Assembly: GCA_029378245.1 (NCBI GenBank)
Contig: JARKIF010000049.1
Location: forward strand, 286,165-350,164
Direction: 5' to 3'
DNA: 64,000 nucleotides
Origin: Roridomyces roridus
Lineage: Eukaryota > Basidiomycota > Agaricomycetes > Agaricales > Mycenaceae
Shown here: positions 1 through 9,594 of the stretch, in pieces
Layout of the letters: every line of letters begins with the position of its first letter
Position numbering within the stretch: position 1 is the first letter of the stretch
Position numbers and translations under genes: made by a program
Notes under the pieces: model-generated
The model's database searches: none
What the model was told of the DNA's origin: nothing
The model's input: the letters and a program-made list of their open reading frames with translations, nothing else

Positions 1-1117
1 TCATGATAAGCTTACTGCCTGTTCCTGACTGATAATCAGCTCGGCGAGAACGCGCGTTCTGCAGCCCTCAACAGCTTTCTACAGCAGTGTTACCGCATTG
101 GACCCTCTCGGGGCCCGGGGGTTCAGCCCTCGCCGTGACGACGTATGCCTGCCACTCTTATAAACCCTCCCTGAACTCCATATCCACCCACCGTTCTTTC
201 CCTCTGCCCCCTTCCTCCCGCGACCTCCGTGCTGAACATCACTCACTCCTGCTCTGATGATCCTCTGCTGTCCACTGGGTTCCTCCACCTGGCATATGCA
301 TCGCGGACACCGAAACTCGCTGATTGGTTACTCTCTCTGGGGCTGCCGGAAATTCAATGCACAAGATTCGTCAATTACACGGTGCGCACCGTCTGGGATA
401 CTGGCTTCGATGCTGTCTCAATTGTCGGAAGCCATCTGCTCGGCATTCAGAATTTTGCGACTCGAACGACGGTCATCGCCTTCAAGTTCTCAACTATCGC
501 GTCCCAACACTGACTGTAACATCCGCACTGTAACACTGTCCGATTAACATTCACGCCGGAATACATACCGGAGCTGCAAGCATCCGCCGTGCCTCTGTTT
601 CAGCGCCCGCTCCTTAAAGGCACTAACCTCAGCGTACCTAACTGGCAGCCTCCTCTCAACTCTCACCATCCTGATTACTCTCGTGTTGGGCCCAGTGGTG
701 ATGTCCGCTCTCGTGTCGTGTCGCGCGATCCTAGGCGGCCAGGCCCCGAGTATACGAGATTCTGCCGCATTGAACCTCCTGTCGCCCGAGCCCGTTTCTT
801 TCTTTATTATGTAGAACAAATGTAGAATCACTGGAATCAGCTCATGCAAAAGAAATTTCGATGTCTGTTTTGAACTTGAACATGTGAGGCAACACTGCCG
901 GAGCGAAGCGAAGGCACGTCTTGTGTTCGTTTAATGTTCCTGCACTAGCTGGGTGGCGGATCAAGAGAATTCATGATCCCTCGGTCACGTTTCTCGGCCA
1001 TCAGTCACGTGAATTTCCTTATGGGGCTCGGCTAATAGGTAGGTAGGGGGTCGGGGGTCCTTAGTTCACTTTTCCGACCCTGTGTATAATTCTTTAAGGG
1101 TGCCTACCCCTTGTTGC
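1..1117. other. No gene recognised
   Basis: I see no credible protein gene here. The short open frames mostly lack an ATG start and have no recognisable motif. The only item of note is a 30-bp sequence at 895-924 that recurs exactly, in reverse complement, at 51498-51527. Confidence 0.5.
895..924 (+). repeat. 30-bp dispersed repeat, copy 1
   Basis: The sequence starts CTGCCGGAGCGAAGCGAAGG and matches the reverse complement of 51498-51527 over 30 bases. The flanks are only weakly alike, so this is a short dispersed motif rather than the edge of a long duplication. Confidence 0.6.
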
Positions 1118-2084
1118 AGGTTCTCCATTATACCGCATTTCCAGAGGTCCTCTGCAGCCTAGATCCAGTGTCATCATTACCTCTTCTCGATACTGTTCAT
1201 TGACGTTTATCGCGGCACAGAAGGACACCATGGGCCCATCCAAATCTTCAAACCCCACGCCGCTCCCGCCCTCCGGATCCGTTATCTCTCACTCGAGTCG
1301 TTACCGCCCTCGCTATTCGCAACCATGCCGTGGCGGCAGTTGACGACGCTGGCCTTATCGCAGGTGTCCCGCGCCGGATGCATGCAGGCTCTTCGGCAGG
1401 CCACCGCTCTGCAGGAGTTCCAGCGCGAAGATACCGGCGATATCAGAGACGAGGCCATGCCAGAAGCGGGAGAACCCCAGCTGCATCACTCCTCCCTCAT
1501 CTCCCTCTCAGTGTCCACTCGGCGGCGCGACGAGAGCATCCTACATCTGCTCGCCGTTCCATGTTTAGAGAGACTGGAGATCGGCAACATTCAAGCGAGG
1601 TGCTGGCCTCGTGCCATTCCTCTCTCGCGTATCTCACATGCTGCGATCCCTCACAATCAGACTGTCGCCCACTGCTCCTGTGCATTGGTTCAACCACCTT
1701 ACAGAGCTCACGACACTGGAGCTCATCCTCCCAGGGACGCACCACGACAGAGATTTCCAGCCTGATATCATCCAAGCGTTGGACCGGCGTACCTCGCACG
1801 ACTTTTTACCTCGCCTCCGGACGTTCGTCCTCTCGGAGGCGCTGTCGGATACGGTGGACGATACGCTCCTCCGGGCTCTTGACTCCAGATGCGAGTTGTC
1901 CTCTTCCGATGCAGATGCAGGGCATGCTCGACTCGAATCGTTCAGTCTCTTTTGGGCTGGGTATCGGCCTAACCCCACTGTACATGTGGTTATGCCGTTG
2001 GTGAATGTCACAGCCTTGCGTGCTTTGGCTGCTCGGGGGATGCGGATTCACGTTGGAACGCGTGTGCAGAATAGCTTTTATTGA
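1118..2084 (+). pseudogene. F-box/LRR protein remnant (F-box C, left copy)
   Basis: This is the C-terminal two thirds of an F-box/leucine-rich-type protein. It aligns with the minus-strand locus at 61160-62820 from about base 1118 onward, and the 5' part with the F-box is absent. The reading frame changes between 1325-1610 and 1611-2084, so it cannot encode one continuous protein. The last block is the best preserved; it contains the segment RLRTFVLSEALSD and ends with GTRVQNSFY just before a TGA stop. Similarity to the far-right copy continues past the stop to about 2205. The gene is a broken relic whose partner lies in mirror orientation about 60 kb away. Confidence 0.7.
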
Positions 2085-2852
2085 ATGTGGGGAATTGGAT
2101 GTGCGGGTCGTTTTCATTCTGACTCAACACCTTGAGTGACTTACCCATTGGTTCAGGTTCTCTATATTGCGCTGAACTTGAACTCAAGGCACCGACCGTC
2201 GAGTTCATCCTTGTCTCGTTACGTACCCGTAACCCGATTCGAATCCCGCATTTTGTCGAACCCTACCGCTTCCCTTACACCATTGAGGCCTGGAACTTCC
2301 GTTTATGATGTGCCTACATAAAGTATTGGCAACTCGGAGGCGCAGGCCCAAGCCTCCAAATTCATCAGAAAGTTGATCTCTTCAGCCGGCTGCCATTGTA
2401 CGCATCTATTTGACTGCGCGAGCCACACTGTTCGCCATGCGCCAGCAGCGGTTCGATTCCGCTCCGGGACCGTAAGAATTGGAATTCATCATTTTGTTCT
2501 CTCGGAAAGCTTGTAACAATACAAGGCCGAGAAAGGCGTTTTGAACCGGTGGCTGAACAGTGACTCTCCGAATTTAACGAGAGCCACTGTTCAAATCTGC
2601 TTTGGAACACGAGCCAAGTAAATCAAACTCTGGGGCCTCGGGCCCATCTTCGTTAACTGCGGCATATATATTAGATTCCGGAAAAGGGGTCTACCAACTT
2701 CAAGTACCAAGGATACAACTCACCTACAACATTGAACTGTCCACGTAGTTCCATTTGCCGGTATTGTGGAGAACGAGTTGCAGATTTCATGAGGGCGTTT
2801 GGCAGATAGAGTTTAGTAAAGAAGCCAAAACAAAAGGATAAGAAAGCAAGCA
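2085..2852. other. Intergenic, with a tRNA-like fragment
   Basis: There is no protein gene. The first 120 bases still resemble the sequence after the far-right F-box C copy. A tRNA-like 3' half at about 2430-2472 carries a B-box (GGTTCGATTCC) inside a good T-arm hairpin and ends CGGGACC. It resembles the 3' end of the sequence at 59167-59265, so both probably belong to one tRNA-derived repeat family. Confidence 0.4.
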
Positions 2853-2958
2853 CGACACTGGCATGATTCGAACATGCGCCCAATAAGTGGAAGAGATTAA
2901 AACTATCTTGTTCTCCAGGGATTCGAGTCTGTCGCGTTGACCACTCCGCCACAGTGCC
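2853..2958 (-). tRNA. tRNA-Ser (CGA) with intron, left copy
   Basis: Read on the minus strand, a 7-bp acceptor stem (GGCACTG with CAGTGTC, one G-T pair) closes the molecule. The D-arm carries A-box sequence (TGGCGGAGTGG) and the T-arm is perfect (GCATG, loop TTCGAAT, CATGC). A long variable arm fits the type II serine tRNAs. The anticodon loop reads CTCGAA, giving anticodon CGA, followed by an intron of about 25 bases. The 3' side of the anticodon stem is TCTCT where TCTGT would pair fully with ACAGA, so one mismatch has arisen. The mirror copy at 48225-48332 has a different single mismatch. The anticodon rests on my manual fold and assumed intron. Confidence 0.75.
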
Positions 2959-3392
2959 TGAACAAGAGAGCAACTGAATGTGTCCTCCCCCAGCCCACAA
3001 CGCTCGCGAAGCCTGTTTTTCCGATCAACGACGCCATTCCCACCTTTTCGTGCTGTGGCCTTCAAGTCTGAGTTGAAATGTCGGTTGAACTGATTTTGGA
3101 CCAACGAAATCGAAGAACGATATTCAGACAAAGGATTGTACTGACTACATAGTACCAGCGGGTGAAGCACGACACTAGCCTCTGGCACGACCCTAGCCGT
3201 ACGCAACGCACCCACGAAGCTATTACATATGTGGAATTAAACGAGAGTGGCGGCGAGAATAACAGATTCAGTTAGGAGAAACTGCGATAACTGGCAGATG
3301 ACTTGCAGCCGTGCAACAACAATACCACTCCAGACTACAGCGCACTTCCTCCCCTACTCCCAATCAGCCAAAGCCGCACCTTTAGTGATAAA

Positions 3393-4628
3393 TCAGCCAT
3401 GTTTTCCACAGAAAGAAACCAAAGTGTACAAACGTCGCCACTGTGTCAAACGCAGCAACCCACGCCCCTCCAGAGCCGTCAAATACGACCGGGTCGTCGC
3501 CTCACATTCGGAGAACGACCTGTCACCCGCTGGAATAAGCCTGATTTCCACCGTCTTCAGAGATTTCAACCGCGGGATGGCCGTGTCGATGGCCTGGTTG
3601 AGCAATGCCTCCTGGGCAGCGTCTGACACCGCCGACACCGTGTCAAAGGCCATCGTCTCGAGTCGAGAGTCCTGTGGAAACCCTTGAAACACGGTCATCA
3701 TCGCCGAGTTCAAAACCAGCGTGAAGATGCGGAGTGAACGAAGGTTTTGTGTCAAAACTGGACCCGAAATGTCGCCGTTCGGAGAAAATATCCCAAGATC
3801 TCGGATGTTGTCGGACATCGGCGGCTGGCAAACCGCACTTCTCCACTGGTTGTTGACCCCCAGCCACGATGTGAGCGAGGTAACGCGAGACAAGTCGATC
3901 TGCGGATTCACCAGGTAGAAGCAGAACGGCTGTCCGCAGATTGACGACATGCTAAGCGATTCAAGCCGTGGCCGCCATGGCTTGGACTCGGGCCAAGGCT
4001 CGTGCTTGGTCACCTCTTGTGCAAAGAAGACGCGTCCGAGCGTCAACGATTTCAAGGAGGTCGCTTCGCTGAAGAGCGACAACAGCTCCTTGGGCGAATG
4101 TATCAAAAGCCCCCGGATATGCACAGACTCGAGATGCGGTGAGGAGAATACGGCGGTCAGGGCAGATCTGAGCGAGCGGCCCAACTTGTGCCAATTCATT
4201 GTGAATTGGCCGTCCGCGTTCCAACTCAACGGCGAATCCTCGATAATCGATATGCGCTTGATCCGGATGAGGGCAGGGAGAACGAGTGCAAGCGTCCTGC
4301 CGGACATGATCCAGGTAGGACGGCGCTCGGAAGTGTAGGAGCCCTCGGCGTCAATGGCGAATGACGTCTCGGAGCCCACCAGCACAATGCGCAGCTCGTG
4401 GACGAGGGTCGCCAAGTGAGGTGACGAGGCGATTGTTTTCTGGAACTTTTGGCACGGATTGTCGCCGCTTTTGTGTGGAGTCGGGGGTAGGATTTCGATC
4501 TTTTTGAAGAGATGGACCTGTGTGGGCCGTACGAATGGGCGCGCAGCGAGCGAGCAGGATCTGAGGCTTTCCTTGTCGTCCGCGATGTTCTGGACGACGA
4601 GATCCACCAGTTCTTGCGGGAGCAGCAT
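3393..4628 (-). CDS. F-box protein A, left copy (intact)
   Basis: A single-exon frame of 411 aa starts at ATG 4628. An F-box-like N-terminus (LLPQELVDLVVQNIAD, residues 2-17) is followed by a cysteine/serine-containing helix and long irregular leucine-rich segments, typical of the expanded agaric F-box families. Such proteins are thought to bring substrates to SCF ubiquitin ligases; the substrate is unknown. The mirror copy (46141-47794) starts with MPLPQEL and is split by a miniature transposon, so this left copy is the only undamaged one. The gene is tail-to-tail with nothing obvious; the tRNA lies further downstream. Confidence 0.8.
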   Translation of the reverse strand: MLLPQELVDLVVQNIADDKESLRSCSLAARPFVRPTQVHLFKKIEILPPTPHKSGDNPCQKFQKTIASSPHLATLVHELRIVLVGSETSFAIDAEGSYTSERRPTWIMSGRTLALVLPALIRIKRISIIEDSPLSWNADGQFTMNWHKLGRSLRSALTAVFSSPHLESVHIRGLLIHSPKELLSLFSEATSLKSLTLGRVFFAQEVTKHEPWPESKPWRPRLESLSMSSICGQPFCFYLVNPQIDLSRVTSLTSWLGVNNQWRSAVCQPPMSDNIRDLGIFSPNGDISGPVLTQNLRSLRIFTLVLNSAMMTVFQGFPQDSRLETMAFDTVSAVSDAAQEALLNQAIDTAIPRLKSLKTVEIRLIPAGDRSFSECEATTRSYLTALEGRGLLRLTQWRRLYTLVSFCGKHG

Positions 4629-4839
4629 TTGGTGGTGGTGGTCACGGTGAAAGAAGTATTGATGGCATCATTTGTCACGCTTCCGAGTCCGGTGTTCTCT
4701 GCAGCTTGTCTGCAGCCCTGACATCCACGGATCTTGCAGCTGAGATTGAGCTGGATAATCTGAGCAACACGAGCTTTGGATTTCCCCAAGATGTCCCAGT
4801 TTGACCCGGGCCACCGAGAAATTCGGAGGAAAAGTGCTG

Positions 4840-4900
4840 CCTGCGACTTAATGTCCGACAAGACCCTGTCTGGATTCGAACCAGAGAAAGACAGACCGCG
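4840..4900 (-). repeat. tRNA-like B-box repeat, left-arm copy
   Basis: On the minus strand a T-arm-like hairpin (TCTGG, TTCGAAT, CCAGA) is followed by CAGGGTCTTG. The same unit occurs in the mirror position at about 45915-45965. A related unit (TTTCGAATCCAGAGAGGG) lies at 58499-58520. No complete tRNA can be folded, so a tRNA-derived short interspersed repeat is more likely. Confidence 0.35.
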
Positions 4901-5405
4901 TTGCTCTTAGGAAGTGGACCATCTGCATTCGCGTGCATACAAAGGGAGTACCGAGTCCTACCGACACATTCTGCACAGAAGCGGAAACTCTGAACCTAAG
5001 CCAGATGCCAAAGCCCGGGCGTGATTATGTGGGCCATATGCCATGCAGGTTTAAAACAGGGCGCGCCGCGAGCTTTGGCTGTCTGAATATGACCCAGGGC
5101 CCCCCGAGGTCACCGAGCAAAAAAAAAACAAGCGTGGTTGAACGATGAGACTTAGTAAGACAGCATGTTGAACACCATATGCATTTCAGGGCCTTGTAAG
5201 TGTTCATGCAAAGGGACTTGGAGTGTATACATATGTACATACCAACATGAACGAAATGTGTTTCTCCTGGCTGTCTAGGTTGATAAGCAAGCGGAAAAAG
5301 CAGCGGCGGTACAAAAGAGTTGCCTATCTTGGAACTGGACCGAGTTCGCCGACTGGATTCGAACCAGAAGCTGCTGGAATTTGGTGCGAGGCTTGTAGCC
5401 GATAC

Positions 5406-6805
5406 CTAATACACATATCGAAACCTCTTATTCTTCCTATCCGTAACATTCAACCACCTCTCCCTGCTGAGCAAATCCTCCTCGCTCAAATCCGAGTCCT
5501 TGCTCTCCTTCCGACTAGAACTTCTGTCCCTCCGGCGGTTCTCGATATAATAATAACAAAACAAAAGACACGTCGTGAGGGCAGCTCCCGCCAACGACCC
5601 CATCACAGCCAACTTCGCCGGTCGGTAATCCGGTGCATCGCGTGGCTGGAAAGTCTGTGGGCCGATGATAATGCCAATACTTAAAAACCCGCTGACGAGT
5701 GCAGCGGCGAAGGCGCGTTTTGTGGAGCCTGCGACGTTTGCTGCTGTCCACTAGTCGAGTTGCGTCGGCGTCAGTGTCAAAGAAGTGAGCAAGATCCGCA
5801 CGGCGTAAAAGATGGGCAAGGGTGCGGTGATGGCGTTGACGAGGTAGATGCCAGACACCCCGCCTTGTTGCTCGTGGGCATAAAAGACATCAGTGCACCG
5901 CCGATGATCCTAGGCCGAGTGAGTCGAATCTCCAAACAAACGAACAATGCTCACCCGGGATTATGCAAGCCAAAGTCCACGCCCACCGATGTGACTGCAT
6001 CCAAATGCCATAGCCGACAAATAAGATGAAGAATATTGACACGGCCCCACTAGGCATGTTCATCAACGCAGCCTGCTTCGAGTTGTACCCGAGGTGGCTG
6101 ATCAGAGCGGCGGAATAGGTGGTAACCACACCGCTGGGTACGGAGAGCTGCAGCGGGATCAGCATACAAGCTGAAGTTGAAATTGAAACGCACGCAAATC
6201 GTCGACAAAATGAGCAAATAAATCTGCGGATCGCACAACGCCTCGAGAATCTCCGCCCACCGAAACTTGGTGCGATTCTCCACCCCCGTCTGGTTGACGC
6301 TAACATACCTCAGTAGCACCACCTTCTCAGCATCAGACAACCACCTCGCTTGCATCGGCGTATGCGGTAAAAACCAAACCGTCAGACACCTACTGTTGGG
6401 AATCTCGAATATGAGGTAGGCGACGAAGAAGAATGTCGCGACATTGCTGAATTCACTGCCGACCAATTTCAGGTCCTTGGTGAGGCCATGACGGCGCCGT
6501 ACTAAATTAGCGAAGAGAAATGGCACTTTGTCTGCACTCACATTGATAGCCCCTTTGTCAAGGAATTGTGTCGTATAGCACAAGAACAGCAGCGAAACGA
6601 TATGCCAGTCTACCTTGCGCCGTACGACCGCGATATCGACATCTGACAGCTGCGTCGATGCTCCGAGTCTGAGGGCTTCATCTCGATGGCGATCGAGGAA
6701 GGCCCAGGCCGAGTCGAGCTTGCCATCCGAAGCTGCGATGTTGCTGCTGTGGTCGTCCGGGAGTGCCTCGATGCCAGGCAGTGTCTTCTCGTCGGTCGAG
6801 GACAT
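5406..6805 (-). pseudogene. MFS permease (allantoate/nicotinate type), left copy, broken
   Basis: This is the mirror copy of 43562-45390, an anion:cation-symporter-type MFS permease. It starts at ATG 6805 (MSSTDEKTLPGIEALPDDHS). Two lesions are visible. First, in the second exon the left copy is one base shorter than the right (after the codons for YGAVM), which shifts the frame. Second, about 400 bp that encode several membrane segments in the right copy are missing at about 6383-6395, so EIPN is followed directly by the segment LTVWFLP. The downstream part (LSVPSGVVTTYSA to VSIFFILFVGYG) keeps the frame that the right copy has lost. The protein cannot be functional as a transporter. Confidence 0.8.
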
Positions 6806-7061
6806 CGCGGGGGAGTGACCTTGGAGCAAGTAGGAGAGGAATTCCCTTTTAACACCGCGGCGCCTCCACTTGATGCAAGAAGGCTACCGGTACGCTTGGC
6901 CTTCCGACTTCTACGGCGTGGACGGACCTATGACCAAGACACCAGCTCCGGATCTTGCCTGCGCAGTTCATTTAGGAGCCCCAATTCCAAGAGTGTTACG
7001 AGAGCATACAGATAAGTACTCACTGAAATTGGACCAGGCTTAATCAATTATCACTTTGGCC
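6806..7061. promoter_or_regulatory. Shared upstream region of MFS and FAD monooxygenase
   Basis: The two genes are divergent with 256 bp between their ATGs, so this stretch must hold both promoters. The mirror region is 43310-43561. I see no clear TATA box or named binding site. Divergent placement suggests possible co-regulation, which is inference. Confidence 0.45.
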
Positions 7062-8386
7062 ATGCAGGAATGCACACCCACCGAGTCCAATCCCGTCCTC
7101 ATCATCGGTGGTGGCATCGTCGGCCTCGCACTCGCCCAAGCGCTCAGACGGCGAAACGTCCCTTTCATCGTCTTTGAGCGCGCCCTCTGTCCTCCCCACG
7201 ACACCACCCGAGGCTGGGGCATAACAATCCACTGGGCCCTCCCAGCCCTCCAAACCTGCCTCCCTGAAGCGCTCTTCGCCGCAATCGACTCGGTGCAGGT
7301 GGACCCCGCTCTGGGACGCACAAGAGCCGACACGGGGCCGATTCCTCTTCCTGGACATCTCTACCGCAGAACCGCGCTACTCCATCCCACCTGCACCGCG
7401 GAAGAGAGTGAGCCGCGTAAGATTGCAGAGGCTGCTCGCTGACGGATTGGACGTCGATCGAGTGCAGTATGGGATGAAGTTCGTTGGCTTCGAGTTCACA
7501 GAAGATGGAGAGGGTGTGGAAGCCGAGTTCGCTGACGGCTCGAAAGTGAGCGGATGCATGCTCATCGGCGCTGATGGAAGCACAAGCCGGGTGCGCAGGC
7601 TGCTTGTCGGGGAGGAATCAGGGCGCGTGGAGCCCGTGGGCGCCAATTCTCTCGGTGTGACCGTGCGGATGACGGAGGCAGAGCTGGCTCCTCTCCGCGC
7701 CATCGACCCACTGTTGTTCCAAGGAAGTCATCCCGATACGGGCAAGTATATGTGGTTTTCGATCCTCTCCACCCCCGAGGCGAACGGCAGCGGCTCCTCC
7801 TCCTCAGCGTACTACGAAGCCCAGATCAACGTAAGTTGGCTGGCAACGGACGTCGTCCCCGCAAGCAACAAAGAGCGGCTGGCGCTGATCAAAGAGGCCG
7901 CGCGCGCCGGTAGTACGGGATTCCACCAAACGTTCCGTGACGCAATCGAGAGGATTCCAGAGGATACGAAGGTTGTGGAGGCCAAGATAGCTGATTGGCC
8001 GACGGTGAGATGGGTGCCGTGTGGTGGACGGGTCACACTTGCGGGGGATGCCGCACATGCGATGACGATGTGTGAGGATTCCCGCCGTTACATTTGGCTT
8101 TGAACTAACGCGATGAGGGTTAGATCGTGGAGAGGCCGCTAACCACGGCATAACAGACGTCGCTCACCTGGTCGAGCAACTGCGATTGTGGCAGGAGGGC
8201 AAGAAGACGCGAGCTGAGGCTGTGGGGGAGTACGAGGATGAGATGATCCCGAGGGCATATCAGGCTGTTTTGCTGAGCAGGCAGGCGTGTCTCGATGCCC
8301 ACCACGTGAGGAATTTGTGGCCGGACAGCCCATTAGTGAGCAAAAGAGCCATAGTAAGAAACCCCGGCGTTAGAATATCTGGATAG
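7062..8386 (+). pseudogene. FAD-dependent monooxygenase, left copy, frameshifted
   Basis: The gene encodes a flavoprotein aromatic hydroxylase-type monooxygenase (PF01494-like) of about 423 aa. It has two exons, 7062-8071 and 8124-8386, joined through a GTGAGG/TTAG intron. The N-terminal FAD-binding Rossmann motif GGGIVGLALAQAL, an IGADGSTSRVR segment and the late motif GDAAHAMTMYRGEAANHG are all present. At about 7333 the left copy has four G where the intact right copy has three (GACACGGGGCC against GACACGGGCC). This +1 insertion sends translation to an early stop at 7442. Everything downstream remains well conserved, so the lesion is recent. The gene ends 41 bp from the end of the nicotinamidase gene. 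Confidence 0.8.
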
Positions 8387-8427
8387 CACACAGTAGTACA
8401 ACAAGTTTCAATATCAACACGCACAGC

Positions 8428-9173
8428 TCAATTCAAGACATCCTTGGATTCCACAAACCCAATGCCCGTCATCCCAGCCTTGACACCCGGCCAGCCCGAA
8501 GGATCGACGGCCTTGGTCGCGTCCTCGACGATGAAGGTCGTGTATCCCTCTTTCGCTGCATCCTCCGCCGTGGCCTTGACGCAATAGTCGGCCGCCAGAC
8601 CCACGACATACACCGTGCCCACACTTCTCTCCTTCAGGTAGTCGGGCAGCGCACTGCGGGCAAATGGAGCGATGGTACTCGGCCCTTGGCGGAGGTTGTC
8701 AAAGGGCGCATAGAAAGCTGAGTACATCTCCACACGCGAGTCCTGTCCCTTCTCGATAATCCTCCAATCGGCGTCCTTTTCGACCTTGCCCATGTCGACA
8801 TCAAGACCCGCGACGAGCTCCGCGCCTTTGGTCCCCTGCACGCAATGCACGGGCCACAACCGCGTTTCGTAGGTCTGCGACGCGTCGTCGGGGTTCACGA
8901 TCGTCGTAAAGGACTCGAACAGCTTCTGCTCCGGGGGTTTTGCAAAGGAGATGTGATCCGCAGGATGCCAGTCCTTGGTAGCGATCTTGACGTCGAATTT
9001 GGGGGATTTGAGGAGAAGGTTGATCGTTGGGACGATGTCGCGGCCGCCAGCTACAGCCAAGCTACCATCCTGAGTCCGAGGGTTATAGCCCGCCGATTGC
9101 AGCGTTGATGGATAAATACCGGCGGACAAAAGTCGTTTTGCATGTCCACGACGATGAGAGCGACACGGGACAT
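8428..9173 (-). CDS. Nicotinamidase (isochorismatase family), left copy
   Basis: It hydrolyses nicotinamide to nicotinate and ammonia in the NAD salvage pathway. Exon 1 is 9120-9173, exon 2 is 8428-9069, with a 50-bp GTATTT...CTCAG intron, giving 231 aa. The catalytic Asp is in VVDMQNDF (D10), metal ligands D51 and H53 are in TKDWHPADH, a further His is in LWPVHCVQG, the catalytic Lys is in IIEKGQDSRVEMYSAF and the nucleophilic Cys is in GLAADYCVKATAEDA. Spacing matches yeast Pnc1-type enzymes. Both mirror copies are intact and have identical exon lengths. It is tail-to-tail with the FAD monooxygenase and divergent from the amino-acid permease. Confidence 0.92.
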
Positions 9174-9594
9174 GGTGGTACGGAACCAGGAGATGTTTGT
9201 CAGTGTTTGAGTTCCCTTCTTCACCTCACGTTGGCGACAATTACCCGGCATCGCGCCCTGGTCCGTCCCTGTTGCCTGCTTTGTCGGAACTACCCGCCAG
9301 ACGTCCACAAAGCCCTACCGGACTCACTGACAATCGATTGGCGCAGTTCCGTGGCCTGAAATGTCTATCTGCTCTAATCTTGCCTCCACTCTCTTCCTCA
9401 CCAATTCCGAGTGTCCTTCGATTCTTCTCCTCATTATCACCGACAATCCGGGTAAGACTGGGTAAGGCACTTACCTGACTTACCTCTCACGGGAGCCGAA
9501 AAAGCATGGACCCCATTGGATGACGGCACCATGGGATACTTCAAGACGCTGCCCCTTCTTCTTCTTCTCCCACACATCTATCTCTCGCTCAGAC
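9174..9594. promoter_or_regulatory. Shared upstream region of nicotinamidase and amino-acid permease
   Basis: These 421 bp separate two divergent ATGs (9173 and 9595) and must contain both promoters. The mirror region is 40784-41204. I see no certain core element. A short repeated CTTACCTGA/CTTACCTC stretch lies near 9468-9488. Confidence 0.4.
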
